From UBA3839 sp963627995 (GTDB lineage Bacteria > Bacteroidota > Bacteroidia > Bacteroidales > Bacteroidaceae), in NCBI GenBank assembly GCA_963627995.1, contig CAVGCV010000007.1:29983-93982 (forward strand): 64,000 nt of DNA, in the 5' to 3' direction. Made by a program: the position numbers and the translations under genes. Below are positions 24,231-35,687 of the stretch, in pieces. The notes under the pieces are model-generated. The model was not told the origin of the DNA and made no database searches. It was given only the letters and a program-made list of their open reading frames with translations. Position 1 is the first letter of the stretch; each line of letters starts with the position of its first letter.

Positions 24231-26573
24231 ATGCACAAGCAACGCCCCCTCCCCCTCCGCGCGGCGCTCGCCGCCGTCCTCTTCCTCGTTTCGGCCGCCG
24301 CCAGCCCGCTCCGCGCCGACGACCCCGCGAGAGCGCGCGTCGATGCCGTCCTGCGCCATGTGGAGGCCGACTCCCTGTGGCTCGTCTCGCGCCTGCAGAT
24401 GTACTGGGCGACGCACGCCACCGACGTGCACATCAACGGCGAGGCGTTCGCGCGCCCTGCCGGCGGGCGCGCGCCGAGTCCGACGGTGAAGTTCGACGGC
24501 ACGCGCAACACGGCCTCCTCCTACAGCCGCCCGCGGCTGGAGGACATCGTGCCGTTCGACGACGACGAGGAGGGAAGCGTGACCTACATCAACCGCCAGA
24601 GCGGCGTGATGGAGAAGGCGCATCCGTCGAAGACGGGGCGCAACATCTCCAACGTGAACCGCGAGATTCTCGGCCTCGCGCGCGACGCGGCGCGCCTCTA
24701 CGCCCGCACCGGCGACGCGGCCTACCGGCGGCTGGCGCTGCCCGTGCTCGACACCTACCTGCGGGGCATCTACTTCCGCAACGTGCCGCACGACCTCAAC
24801 CGCGGCCACCAGCAGACGCTCGTCGGCATGGCCAGCTTCGAGGTCATCCACGAGGACATCGTCAATGAGGTGACGGAGCTCTACAGGCTCCTCAAGCGGG
24901 ACGCGCCGCTGCCCGGCGAGGACACCTACGACGCGGCGCTGAAGAAGTGGGCCGACTGCATCGTGGCGGGCGGCGTGCCGCACAACAACTGGAACATCAT
25001 CCAGGCGCGCTTCGTCGCGCGCATCGCCGCCGTCCTGCGTCCCGACTCGTGCTATGCCGACCGCCGGGGGCGCGGGCACTACACCGACGTCGTCGTCAAT
25101 CGGTCGAGCATCCGCCAGTGGGGCCTGAAGCGCCTTGCCGACTACGGGTTCGACCCCGAGACCGCCGTCTGGTGCGAGTCGGCGGGCTACAGCTGCAACG
25201 TCGTCGCCGACTTCGCCGCCATCGCCAACGAGCTCGACACGCTGGCCGGCATCGACCTCTTCGCCGAGATTCCGGTGCTGAGGAGGAGTGTCGGGGCGCT
25301 GCCCCAGTACCTGTTTCCCAACCGCATGATTGCCGGCTTCGGCGACACCCATCCCGGCTATCTCAACTGCGCGGCGATGGACTGCCTCGCCGCCTACGCC
25401 GAGCGGCATGGCCTCCGTGCGCTCGCCGACAGCACGCGCGCTTTGCGGGCCGCCGCGCAGCCCGATGCCCCGGCGGCCGACATCGAGCGGCACGTCAGCC
25501 AGTCGTTCCACGCGCCCAACGTGTCGTGGCTCGCCCTGCGCACGGGCATGCACGCCCGCCACGACCTCATGGCCTCGCTCAACGGAAGCCTTGGCAACCA
25601 CCAGCACGCCAACGGCATCTCGCTCGAGCTCTACGGCAAGGGCTATGTGCTCGCGCCCGACGCGGGCATCGGGCGCAACCTCTATGGCGGTCTCGACTAT
25701 GCCGAGTACTACTCGCAGTTCCCGGCCCACAACACCGTGTGCGTCGACGGCGTGTCGAGCTATCCCGTCATGATGTCGCAGCACCCGTTCCGGCTGCTCA
25801 GCCGCTATCCGGCGACGAACGGGACGGGCCGTTTCGACAGCGTGGCGTATGCGGCGGTGGAATTCCGCGAGCCGGAGACCGACGCGCGGCAGGTGCGCGT
25901 GGTGGGCGTGGTGAAGACGTCGGAGACGGGCGGCTACTACATCGACATCTTCCGCAGCCGCCGCAACGACGGGCGCGACAAGACGCACGACTACTTCTAC
26001 CACAACCTCGGCCAGCAGATGGCGCTCGCCGCCGCCGACGGGACGGACCTCGGCCTCCGGCCGACCGACGAGCTGGCGTTCGCCGGCGGGCACCTCTACG
26101 CCTACTCCTACATCCACGACAAGCACGCGGCGCGCACGGACCGCGACATCCGCGCCACCTTTGCCACCACCTGCCCGGACGGCCGCCGCATCGACATGAA
26201 CCTGTGGATGCAGGGCTATGCCGACCGCGACGTGTTCCGCGCCCTCTCGCCCGTGAACCTCGAGTACGAGCGGATGCCCAACCAGCCCTATAGAATCGTC
26301 GAGCAGCCCGTGCTCACCTTCGTGGCCCGCCAGCACGGCGAGGCTTGGACGCGCCCTTTCGTGGCGGTGCTCGAGCCGAGCGACACCGACGAGCCCGGCG
26401 AAATCCAGTCCGTCGGCTACTTCAAGCCGCGCAGCGGCGACCCCTCCGCCGTGGGCATCTGCGTCACCCTCCGCAACGGCCGCCGCGACTACATCTTCTC
26501 CTCGGTGCAGGGTGCGTCCATGCGCCACGAGGGCATGAAGGCCCGGGGGCACTTTTCCGTCGTCTCCAGGTGA
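24231..26573 (+). CDS. Secreted heparinase II/III-type polysaccharide lyase
   Basis: A 780-residue exported protein with a signal peptide (cut near LRADDPARA). The N-terminal alpha/alpha toroid resembles alginate-lyase/heparinase domains (about residues 30-390), with GVPHNNWNIIQARF and the conserved-looking ESAGYSCNVVADF. The C-terminal beta-sandwich is of the heparinase II/III type (about residues 430-780), with NHQHANGISLELYGKGYVLAPDAG and PAHNTVCVDG. Such enzymes cleave uronic-acid-containing glycans (alginate, heparinoids, chondroitin-like) by beta-elimination; the substrate here is unknown. It follows a GH28-like enzyme, forming a small degradation cassette without susC/susD in view. Confidence 0.82.
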   Translation: MHKQRPLPLRAALAAVLFLVSAAASPLRADDPARARVDAVLRHVEADSLWLVSRLQMYWATHATDVHINGEAFARPAGGRAPSPTVKFDGTRNTASSYSRPRLEDIVPFDDDEEGSVTYINRQSGVMEKAHPSKTGRNISNVNREILGLARDAARLYARTGDAAYRRLALPVLDTYLRGIYFRNVPHDLNRGHQQTLVGMASFEVIHEDIVNEVTELYRLLKRDAPLPGEDTYDAALKKWADCIVAGGVPHNNWNIIQARFVARIAAVLRPDSCYADRRGRGHYTDVVVNRSSIRQWGLKRLADYGFDPETAVWCESAGYSCNVVADFAAIANELDTLAGIDLFAEIPVLRRSVGALPQYLFPNRMIAGFGDTHPGYLNCAAMDCLAAYAERHGLRALADSTRALRAAAQPDAPAADIERHVSQSFHAPNVSWLALRTGMHARHDLMASLNGSLGNHQHANGISLELYGKGYVLAPDAGIGRNLYGGLDYAEYYSQFPAHNTVCVDGVSSYPVMMSQHPFRLLSRYPATNGTGRFDSVAYAAVEFREPETDARQVRVVGVVKTSETGGYYIDIFRSRRNDGRDKTHDYFYHNLGQQMALAAADGTDLGLRPTDELAFAGGHLYAYSYIHDKHAARTDRDIRATFATTCPDGRRIDMNLWMQGYADRDVFRALSPVNLEYERMPNQPYRIVEQPVLTFVARQHGEAWTRPFVAVLEPSDTDEPGEIQSVGYFKPRSGDPSAVGICVTLRNGRRDYIFSSVQGASMRHEGMKARGHFSVVSR

Positions 26574-26632
26574 AAAAAGCGGGAAAAAGCCCCCGCGCAT
26601 TCCGCATCTGCCGGACAGGTGCTATATTTGCA

Positions 26633-26640
26633 TCGTCTTA
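26633..26640 (+). promoter_or_regulatory. -7 element TATATTTG for the acetyltransferase
   Basis: A perfect TAnnTTTG match 22 bp before the ATG at 26662. Confidence 0.6.
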
Positions 26641-26661
26641 ACCACCATTGGACGGAACGGC

Positions 26662-27246
26662 ATGGAAACAGAGAAAATGAAGATGGCGGCCGGCAGGCTC
26701 TACGACGCGAACTACGACGAGGAGCTGCTGGCCGAGCGCGCGGCCTGTGCCGAGCTGCTGTACGACCTCAACCGCCTGCGCCCGTCGCAGGAGGCGGAGC
26801 GGCAGGCGCTGCTGCGGCGAATCCTCGGATGCGTGAAAGGACGGCTGACGGTGGTCGGCCCGTTCTTCTGCGACTACGGCTACAACATCGTGGCGGGCGA
26901 CGGGCTTTTCCTCAACACGGGAACGGTGATACTGGACGAGGCGCGCGTCACGTTCGGGAAGGACGTGTTCGTCGCGCCCGGCTGCGGCTTCTACACGGCG
27001 GGGCATCCGCTCGATGCGGAGCGGCGCAACAGGGGACTGGAGTTCGCCCGTCCCATCACGGTGGAGGACAATGTGTGGATTGGCGGCGGCGTAACCGTGC
27101 TGCCGGGTGTGACCATCGGCGAAGGCAGTGTCGTCGGGGCAGGAAGCGTGGTGGCGCGCGACGTGCCGCCCCGTGTCGTGGCGGCGGGTAATCCGTGCCG
27201 CGTGGTTCGTCCGATTACGGAGGCCGACCGGCAGAAGTACGGATAG
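26662..27246 (+). CDS. Sugar O-acetyltransferase (maltose/galactoside acetyltransferase family)
   Basis: A 194-residue left-handed beta-helix acetyltransferase. The N-terminal Mac-type helix region contains MAAGRLYDANYDEELLAER and LRPSQEAERQALLRRILG. The hexapeptide repeats follow, with FFCDYGYNIVAGDGLFLN, the catalytic His in FYTAGHPLDAERR, and the C-terminal IGGGVTVLPGVTIGEGSVVGAGSVV. It transfers acetyl from acetyl-CoA to sugars in the cytoplasm (Maa/LacA/NodL group). The exact acceptor cannot be read. It has its own promoter. Confidence 0.9.
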   Translation: METEKMKMAAGRLYDANYDEELLAERAACAELLYDLNRLRPSQEAERQALLRRILGCVKGRLTVVGPFFCDYGYNIVAGDGLFLNTGTVILDEARVTFGKDVFVAPGCGFYTAGHPLDAERRNRGLEFARPITVEDNVWIGGGVTVLPGVTIGEGSVVGAGSVVARDVPPRVVAAGNPCRVVRPITEADRQKYG

Positions 27247-27280
27247 GGCGGGGACGCTCCTCCGGGCGTGTCGGGAAAAA

Positions 27281-27333
27281 AAGGAAGTCCGCGGGACGGC
27301 GGCGGTTGAGGCCGTTGTCCCGCGGACTTCCTT
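27281..27333 (-). terminator. Strong intrinsic terminator for the M16 peptidase gene
   Basis: AAGGAAGTCCGCGGGAC and GTCCCGCGGACTTCCTT form a perfect 17-bp stem. On the minus strand the stem is followed by a T-run. It also separates the convergent acetyltransferase gene. Confidence 0.85.
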
Positions 27334-27348
27334 GTGCACGGTCGGATG

Positions 27349-30198
27349 CTACTTGAGCGGCGTGGACATGCCCACTTCGATGTGGTTGCCGCTGCGGAAG
27401 ACAGTCCTTGCCATTTGCTGGATGTCGGCCGCTGAGATTTCATCGACAAGGCGGTCGTAGTCCGTCACGTTGTCCTGGCCCTCGCGTGCCAAGTTCACCA
27501 TCGCGCTGAGCCAGTAGCCGTTGTTCTTGAGTGCCTCGACGTGCTGGCGGTGCATGTATTCTTTCACCTTCTGCAGGTTCTCGGCTTTCGGGCCGTTGTC
27601 GCACATGTCGTCGATGCCCTTGTAGATGACCTCGGTCATGCGCTCGCGCTTCTCCGGGGCGGTTTGGAGCGTGATTTGGAACGACACGAGCTCCTCGGGA
27701 TAGTTGCTGACAGCGCCATTGACCGGCACGCCGTATGCGCCGCCCTCGTCCTCGCGCACCGTCTCGGTGTAGAGCATGGTCATCAGCTGCTCGAGCATGC
27801 TGGTGGTGAGGTCCACGCGGAGCGTCTCTTTCACAGGCGCGTGGTAGACGAAGATGGAGACCGAGCTGGGCGTTTGCAGTTCCTTCTCGAAATAGTTCTT
27901 CACCTCGCCCTTGGCGATGCGCTCGTCGATGACATTGGCTTCTTCCTCGCCCTTGAGGACGGGCAGTGAGCCGAGGTACTTCTGGAAGAGGGGCAGGGCG
28001 GTGTCGAGGTCGATGTCGCCGATGAAGAAGAACTCGAAGTCGTTGCCGTCGGCGAAACGCTCCTTGTAGAGCTGGATGAGGCGGTCGTAGTCGATGCGGT
28101 CGATGTCGGCCTTGCGCCAGCGGACGGAGCGCACGTTGTTGTCATACAGCACGCGGCTGGCGGTGTCCTTGAGCGCCGTGAAAGGATTCAGGTCCTCGTT
28201 CTCGATGTTGGCCTTCCAGCGCTCGATGTACGACTTGAAGGCGGCGTCGTCGCGGCGCGGCGACGTGAAGCAGAGGTAGGTGAGCTGGAGCATGGTCTCC
28301 AGGTCCTTGGTGACGCAGTTGCCCGATACGCCCTCGACACGGTTGCCGATGAAGGGCGAGGCGGACGCTTGGATGCCGGCCAGCTTCTTGTTGAGGTCGC
28401 TCTTCGAGAAGTTGCCCCACCCGCCGACGGTGACGAGGCCGATGTTGGCCGTGTTGTGGTATTCGGAGTTGGGATAGAGCGAGTTCCCGCCCCAGCTCGG
28501 CGCTTCCATCTGGATGACATTGGGCGTGAAGTCGGTCTTCTTCACGTGAATCTTGACGCCGTTCTTGAGCGTGACGAGTTTCGCGCCGAAAGCGTCGTCC
28601 GTGATGCTCTTCACCTTGCAGCCCTTGAGCGGCGTGGTGATGAGGGGCTCGTTGTTCACCTCCTCCCGGTAGGGCTCGATGGTCTCGGCCTCAATCTTGT
28701 GGAGGATGCCGAGCAGCTCGTCCTTTGTCGGCAGCGTCACGTCGTCTTTTTCGGGCGCGAACATCGTGATGACCACGTTCTTGCCGTCGGGATAGCTGCG
28801 CTTGTCGATGGAATGCGACAGGTACTCGTTCACGGCCTCGAGCGGAATCTGATTGGCGATATCCTTCATGTTGGCGTGAATCCACTCGATGCCCGGCATG
28901 GGCTCGTTGTCGAGGAAGTTATTGACGCATTCGCTCACGTACTGGCTGGAGTACACCTTGTCGCGCTGGGCATACTGGTTGTCCAGCTGCGAGAGGTACT
29001 CCTGCTTGCAGCGCTCGTATTCTGCGGCGGTGAAGCCGTAGCGTGCGGCGCGCAGCATCTCGCGGTAGAGAGCGGAGAAAGCACGCTCGTGGTCGTTCTC
29101 CTTGAACACCACGCTGCCGGAAAACGCGTCCTTGGTCTTCGACACAAAGAACCTGCCTTTGCCCATGCTTGCGCTCATGAAAGGCGGGTTCTCCTTTTGC
29201 AGCATCTCCTGGATGCGCATCCTGAACATCATGCTGACCATGCCCTCGATGTAGGACTGCGCATAGTAGGCGGCCGTGTTCTTTAGGTTCTCGGGGAACA
29301 CGTCGCGCTTGAACATCATGCTGATTACCGATTTCGTCTGCTCCTTGTCGCTCTGGACGCTGACGATGGGGCTTGGCGTGTCGGGCACGGGGTAGTACTC
29401 GCGAACGGCCCCGTTCTCCGCGGCCTTGATGTCCGAGAACACACTCTTGATCTTCTGCTCCATCCTGTCCACGTCGATGTCGCCGACCACGATGACGGCC
29501 TGCAGGTCGGGACGATACCATTTCTTGTAGTAGGTGCGGAGTGCGTCGTAGGGGAAGTTCATCACGATGTCCATCGTGCCGATGGGCATGCGGTGGGCGT
29601 ACTTCGAGCCGGGGTAGATGTCGGGGAGCATCGCCTCGTACATGCGCTGGCTGGCGCTGCGGCGCACGCGCCACTCCTCGTTGATGACCCCGCGCTCCTT
29701 GTCAATCTCGTCGTCCTCGAGCAGCAGGTCGTGGCTCCAGTCGTGCAGGATGAGCAGGCAGGAGTCGAGCGCCGGCTCGCGGTCGGTCTTCACGTTGTCG
29801 ATGTTGTAGACGGTCTCGTCGAACGACGTGTAGGCGTTGAGGTTCTCGCCGAACTTCACGCCGATGCTCTCCAGGTAGGTCTTGAGCTTGTTGCCCGGGA
29901 AGTGGGTCGTCCCGTTGAAGCACATGTGCTCCAGGAAGTGCGCCAGCCCGAGCTGGTCGTCCTCCTCCTGCATCGAGCCCACTTTCTGGGCGATGTAGAA
30001 GTAGGCGCGGTCTTCGGGCCATGCGTTGTGGCGGATGTAGTAGGTCAGCCCGTTGGGAAGCGTTCCTTTGCGTACGCTTGCGTCCAGCGGCAGCTGGGGA
30101 ACGCTCTCGGCCAGCGTCATCTCGTCGTCGATTTGGGCGGATGCCGGGATGCAGAGGCATAGCGAGGCGGCCGCAGTCAGTAGGTGCTTGAATTTCAT
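27349..30198 (-). CDS. M16 family zinc peptidase (insulinase/pitrilysin type)
   Basis: A 949-residue exported peptidase. The signal peptide is cut near CIPASAQIDDEM. The inverted zinc motif HxxEH is H87-F-L-E90-H91 in GLAHFLEHMCFNGT, with the further Glu ligand region about 75 residues on (DEIDKERGVINEEW). A typical four-domain M16 layout follows over the remaining length, with the second, non-catalytic half from about residue 550. It probably digests peptides in the periplasm or at the surface. It lies 37 bp downstream of nadB and may share its transcript. Confidence 0.93.
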   Translation of the reverse strand: MKFKHLLTAAASLCLCIPASAQIDDEMTLAESVPQLPLDASVRKGTLPNGLTYYIRHNAWPEDRAYFYIAQKVGSMQEEDDQLGLAHFLEHMCFNGTTHFPGNKLKTYLESIGVKFGENLNAYTSFDETVYNIDNVKTDREPALDSCLLILHDWSHDLLLEDDEIDKERGVINEEWRVRRSASQRMYEAMLPDIYPGSKYAHRMPIGTMDIVMNFPYDALRTYYKKWYRPDLQAVIVVGDIDVDRMEQKIKSVFSDIKAAENGAVREYYPVPDTPSPIVSVQSDKEQTKSVISMMFKRDVFPENLKNTAAYYAQSYIEGMVSMMFRMRIQEMLQKENPPFMSASMGKGRFFVSKTKDAFSGSVVFKENDHERAFSALYREMLRAARYGFTAAEYERCKQEYLSQLDNQYAQRDKVYSSQYVSECVNNFLDNEPMPGIEWIHANMKDIANQIPLEAVNEYLSHSIDKRSYPDGKNVVITMFAPEKDDVTLPTKDELLGILHKIEAETIEPYREEVNNEPLITTPLKGCKVKSITDDAFGAKLVTLKNGVKIHVKKTDFTPNVIQMEAPSWGGNSLYPNSEYHNTANIGLVTVGGWGNFSKSDLNKKLAGIQASASPFIGNRVEGVSGNCVTKDLETMLQLTYLCFTSPRRDDAAFKSYIERWKANIENEDLNPFTALKDTASRVLYDNNVRSVRWRKADIDRIDYDRLIQLYKERFADGNDFEFFFIGDIDLDTALPLFQKYLGSLPVLKGEEEANVIDERIAKGEVKNYFEKELQTPSSVSIFVYHAPVKETLRVDLTTSMLEQLMTMLYTETVREDEGGAYGVPVNGAVSNYPEELVSFQITLQTAPEKRERMTEVIYKGIDDMCDNGPKAENLQKVKEYMHRQHVEALKNNGYWLSAMVNLAREGQDNVTDYDRLVDEISAADIQQMARTVFRSGNHIEVGMSTPLK

Positions 30199-30235
30199 AA
30201 AAGGGTTGGTTGAATAGTGTTTCTCGTGAAGTGTG

Positions 30236-31849
30236 TCATGCCTTGAAGCGCTTGGCGTCCGGCTTCCCGTCGAGCGCGTGCTTTGCGTAGTCCACCGTGA
30301 AGTGCAGCCCGCGGCTCTCCTTGCGCTCCAGCGCGTGGCGCGTGATGAGATAGCCCACGTTGATCATGTTGCGCAGCTCGCAGATGTCTTTCGTCGCCTT
30401 GACGCGCTTGAAGAGGTCTTCGGTCTCCTCGTAAAGGAGGTCAAGACGCTCCCACGCGCGGCGCAGCCGCAGGTCGCTCCGCACGATGCCCACATAGGTG
30501 GACATGATTTGCCCGACCTCTCTCATGTCCTGCGAGATGAGCACTTTCTCTTCGTTCGACATCGTCCCCTCGTCGTTCCATTGCGGCACGCGCTCGTTGA
30601 AGTCGTAGTCGCCGATCACGCTCAGCGAGTGCTGTGCCGCCGCGTCGGCATAGACGACGGCCTCGATGAGCGAGTTCGAGGCCAGGCGGTTGCCGCCGTG
30701 CAGTCCCGTGCAGGAGCACTCGCCCACGGCGTAGAGCCGGCGGATGCTCGACTGCCCGTCGAGGTCCACCTTGATGCCGCCGCACATGTAGTGGGCGCAG
30801 GGTGCGACGGGGATGTACTCCTTGGTGATGTCGATGCCGATGCTCAGGCACTTGGCGTGGATGTTGGGGAAATGGAACTTCGTCTCCGCGGGGTCTTTGT
30901 GCGTCACGTCCAGGCACACGTGGTCCAGTCCGTGAATCTTCATCTCCTTGTCGATGGCGCGTGCCACGATGTCGCGCGGCGCGAGGCTCAGGCGCTCGTC
31001 GTACTTGTGCATGAACTCCTCGCCGTCGGGCAGGCGCAGGATGCCTCCGTAGCCGCGCATCGCCTCGGTGATGAGGTAGGCGGGATGCGTCTCGCCCGGG
31101 TGGAACAGCGCCGTGGGGTGGAACTGCACGAACTCCATGTCCTTCACCTTCCCCTTGGCGCGATAGACCATGGCGATGCCGTCGCCCGTCGCGATGTTCG
31201 GGTTGGTGGTCGTGGCATAGACGGCGCCCGTGCCGCCCGTGGCCATCAGCGTCACTTTCGACAGGTAGGTGTCGATTTTCCCCGTCTTCGGGTTGAGGAC
31301 GTATGCGCCGTAGCACTCGATGTCGGGCGTGCGGCGCGTGACGCGGACGCCCAGGTGGTGCTGCGTGATGATTTCGACGGCAAAGTGGTTCTCCAGCACC
31401 TCGATGTCGGGGTTGCCGCGAACGGCGGCCATCAGCCCGCGCTGGATTTCCGCGCCCGTGTCGTCGGCATGGTGCAGGATGCGGAACTCCGAGTGCCCGC
31501 CCTCGCGGTGGAGGTCGAAGCCGCCCCCGTCGTTCCGGTCGAACTCGACGCCCCAGCCGACGAGCTCTTGAATCTGCGCCGGCGCGCGGCGCACCACCTG
31601 CTCCACGGCGTCGCGGTCGCTGATCCAGTCGCCCGCAATCATCGTGTCCTCGATGTGCTTCTCGAAGTTGTCCACGAGCAGGTTCGTGACGGAGGCGATG
31701 CCCCCCTGCGCCTTGGTCGTGTTCGCCTCCTCGAGCGTCGTCTTGCAGATGATGGCAATCTTGCCTTTCTTGGCCCTCGCCACTTTCAGCGCGTAGCTCA
31801 TGCCGGCCACGCCCGCACCGATGACAAGGAAGTCGAATTTGCGTATCAT
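30236..31849 (-). CDS. nadB: L-aspartate oxidase
   Basis: A 537-residue flavoprotein that oxidises aspartate to iminoaspartate, the first step of de novo NAD synthesis (acting with NadA, not in view). The FAD-binding Rossmann motif FLVIGAGVAGMSYAL is at the N-terminus. EEANTTKAQGGIASV is the succinate-dehydrogenase-family flavin loop, and GGIKVDLDGQSSIRRLYAVGECSCTGLHGGNRLASNS is the C-terminal FAD region (position about residues 355-391). Start 31849 gives the normal N-terminus; a TACTTTTG promoter lies 30 bp upstream. In anaerobes fumarate can serve as electron acceptor. Confidence 0.95.
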   Translation of the reverse strand: MIRKFDFLVIGAGVAGMSYALKVARAKKGKIAIICKTTLEEANTTKAQGGIASVTNLLVDNFEKHIEDTMIAGDWISDRDAVEQVVRRAPAQIQELVGWGVEFDRNDGGGFDLHREGGHSEFRILHHADDTGAEIQRGLMAAVRGNPDIEVLENHFAVEIITQHHLGVRVTRRTPDIECYGAYVLNPKTGKIDTYLSKVTLMATGGTGAVYATTTNPNIATGDGIAMVYRAKGKVKDMEFVQFHPTALFHPGETHPAYLITEAMRGYGGILRLPDGEEFMHKYDERLSLAPRDIVARAIDKEMKIHGLDHVCLDVTHKDPAETKFHFPNIHAKCLSIGIDITKEYIPVAPCAHYMCGGIKVDLDGQSSIRRLYAVGECSCTGLHGGNRLASNSLIEAVVYADAAAQHSLSVIGDYDFNERVPQWNDEGTMSNEEKVLISQDMREVGQIMSTYVGIVRSDLRLRRAWERLDLLYEETEDLFKRVKATKDICELRNMINVGYLITRHALERKESRGLHFTVDYAKHALDGKPDAKRFKA

Positions 31850-31878
31850 GGGATGGTTTCGGTTATACAACAAATATG

Positions 31879-31886
31879 CAAAAGTA
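31879..31886 (-). promoter_or_regulatory. -7 element TACTTTTG for nadB
   Basis: A perfect TAnnTTTG match on the minus strand 30 bp before the nadB ATG, divergent from the promoter at 31939. Confidence 0.65.
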
Positions 31887-31938
31887 TGAAAAACCAAGGA
31901 TAAAGCGAGTTCTCCGCAGTCTTTTTTCCTTTTTTTCG

Positions 31939-31946
31939 TATTTTTG
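31939..31946 (+). promoter_or_regulatory. -7 element TATTTTTG for the PH-domain gene and dacB
   Basis: A perfect TAnnTTTG match 46 bp before the ATG at 31993. Confidence 0.6.
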
Positions 31947-31992
31947 TACGCAGTTTGCGCCGTTTTCCGCGCAGCAAGAAACCAATCGCACC

Positions 31993-32385
31993 ATGCAACG
32001 AGTCTTTCATGCGAAGATACAGCCACAGAGCTGGCTGCTCGTGGCGGCCATGCTGGGCGTGGCCGTCTACTTCATGTGGAACAGGCAGCCCGTGCTCATC
32101 GCCGCCTCGCTCCTGCTCATCGTCCTGATTGTCGAGCGGATGACACACACGTGCTACACCGTGGCCGACGGCAACCTCGTCATCCACGCCGGCCGCTTCG
32201 CCCGCGACAGGACAATCCCCATCGCCGACATCGAGACCATCGAGCGCATCCACGGGCTGCGCGTCTTCGGCAAGAGCCTCCACTCGTTCCTGCTCATCCG
32301 CCACTCGGGCGGACGGCAGACAGCCGTCGTGCCGCAGAACGACGAGGACTTTGTCCGTACCATCGAAAAACATCGCAAGCAATGA
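31993..32385 (+). CDS. Membrane-anchored bacterial PH-domain protein
   Basis: A 130-residue protein. Two hydrophobic segments near the N-terminus (SWLLVAAMLGVAVYFMW, then PVLIAASLLLIVLIV) form a membrane hairpin. A soluble domain with strands CYTVADGNLVIHAG, TIPIADIETIERIHG and FLLIRHSGGRQTAVVPQNDEDFVRTI has the pattern of bacterial PH domains (bPH/DUF304-like). The role is unknown. Its stop TGA overlaps the dacB ATG (ATGA), so the pair is translationally coupled. That hints at a wall- or membrane-related function. Confidence 0.75.
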   Translation: MQRVFHAKIQPQSWLLVAAMLGVAVYFMWNRQPVLIAASLLLIVLIVERMTHTCYTVADGNLVIHAGRFARDRTIPIADIETIERIHGLRVFGKSLHSFLLIRHSGGRQTAVVPQNDEDFVRTIEKHRKQ

Positions 32386-33704
32386 AACGCCTCCTCTTCC
32401 TTCTGTCGGCGCTCTGCTGCGGCACAGGCGGCTCCGCCCAAACGGCCGACACGGACGCCGCATGGGCCACGCAGCTGCGCCAGCGGCTCGCGCCCCTCGT
32501 GCGCGAGGCCGACAGCGCCCCCTACCACACGGGCATCTGCGTCTACGACCTCACCGCCGACTCGCTCCTCTTCGGCTACAACCAGCAGAAAGTCATGCGG
32601 CCGGCCTCCACCCAGAAAGTCCTGACCGCTGTCAGCGCGCTCCTCCTGCTCGGCAAGAACCACACCTACCGGACGCGCGCCTACACCGACGGCCCAGTCA
32701 CCACCGACACCCTCCGCCTCGCCGTCGCCTCGGGCACGCCCGATTCGATGACAGTCGACACGCAAACCGTCTATCGCCGAACCCTTCAGGGCAACCTCTA
32801 TGTGCGCGGCGGCTTCGACCCCGCCTTCTCCCTTGCCGACCTGCGCGACATCGCCCTCTCCGTCCGCCGGCAGGGCATCGACAGCATCGCCGGGCGCATC
32901 GTGGCCGACGTCAGCATGACGGACACGGCGCGCCTCGGCAACGGATGGTGCTGGGACGATGTGCCGTCCGAGGGAATCCCCTACCTCTCGCCCCTGCTGG
33001 TCAACGGGGGGAAGCCCGTCGAGGGACGCGGCAAGAAGTGCCTCCCCAACCCCGAGCGGCACTTTGTGGAGACACTGGCGTGGGAAATCCGCCAGCAGGG
33101 CGTGGGCGTCCGCCCCTTCTGCACCGACGTGACGAGCCATGACCCCCGCACGCCCGAATGCACGGACATCTACACGCGCACGCGCACCGTCGAGCAGATG
33201 CTGCCGCAGATGATGAAAGAGAGCGACAACCTCTACGCCGAGTCCATGTTCTACCTGCTCGCGGCGCAGGAGCGACGGCAGAACGCCACGTGGAAAGACG
33301 GCGCGCGGCAGGTGGAGCGCATGCTCGCAAGGGCCGGCGCGGGCACGTCGGACGCGAAGGTGGCCGACGGAAGCGGCGTCTCGCTCTACAACTACGTGAG
33401 CCCACAGGTCGAAGTCTCCGTGCTGCGCCTGGCCTACCGCGACGGCGGCGCGTTCCCCGCCCTCTACCACGCGATGCCCATCGCCGGCATCGACGGCACC
33501 CTGGAGCGGCGGATGCCGGCCGGGCCGGCGCACAACAACGTCCGCGCCAAGACGGGCACCGTCACCGGGGTCAGCTGCCTGGCCGGCTACGTCCGCGCCT
33601 CCAACGGCCACCTGCTCGCGTTCTCCATCATGAACAACGGCGTGCTGAAATCCGCCACGGGGCGCGATTTCCAGGACCGCGTTTGCCAAGAGCTGGCCCG
33701 CTGA
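32382..33704 (+). CDS. dacB: D-alanyl-D-alanine carboxypeptidase/endopeptidase (PBP4 type)
   Basis: A 440-residue class C low-molecular-weight penicillin-binding protein. A signal peptide (MKRLLFLLSALCCGTGGSAQ) precedes the catalytic triad motifs S76-T-Q-K79 (PASTQK), S281-D-N283 (KESDNLYAESM) and K390-T-G (RAKTGTVTGVS). The large insert between the first and second motifs is the hallmark of the PBP4/DacB family. It trims or opens peptidoglycan cross-links in the periplasm. It overlaps the PH-domain gene by 4 nt and ends at a hairpin terminator. Confidence 0.95.
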   Translation: MKRLLFLLSALCCGTGGSAQTADTDAAWATQLRQRLAPLVREADSAPYHTGICVYDLTADSLLFGYNQQKVMRPASTQKVLTAVSALLLLGKNHTYRTRAYTDGPVTTDTLRLAVASGTPDSMTVDTQTVYRRTLQGNLYVRGGFDPAFSLADLRDIALSVRRQGIDSIAGRIVADVSMTDTARLGNGWCWDDVPSEGIPYLSPLLVNGGKPVEGRGKKCLPNPERHFVETLAWEIRQQGVGVRPFCTDVTSHDPRTPECTDIYTRTRTVEQMLPQMMKESDNLYAESMFYLLAAQERRQNATWKDGARQVERMLARAGAGTSDAKVADGSGVSLYNYVSPQVEVSVLRLAYRDGGAFPALYHAMPIAGIDGTLERRMPAGPAHNNVRAKTGTVTGVSCLAGYVRASNGHLLAFSIMNNGVLKSATGRDFQDRVCQELAR

Positions 33705-33752
33705 CCCGCTCCTCGCGCAGGAGCGGGCCGGCGGGCCAGCCTTCCTTTTTTT
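33705..33752 (+). terminator. Intrinsic terminator after dacB
   Basis: CCCGCTCCT/AGGAGCGGG stem (33705-33713 with 33719-33727), flanked by a further GGCCCGC/GCGGGCC pairing, then a T-run at 33745-33752. Confidence 0.75.
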
Positions 33753-33779
33753 CCACCGACACGTCTTTCCCGGCGCGTC

Positions 33780-35657
<1,878 letters not shown>

Positions 35658-35687
35658 TGTCTTCCGCTTGTTTTTAGGTTTCCGCCG

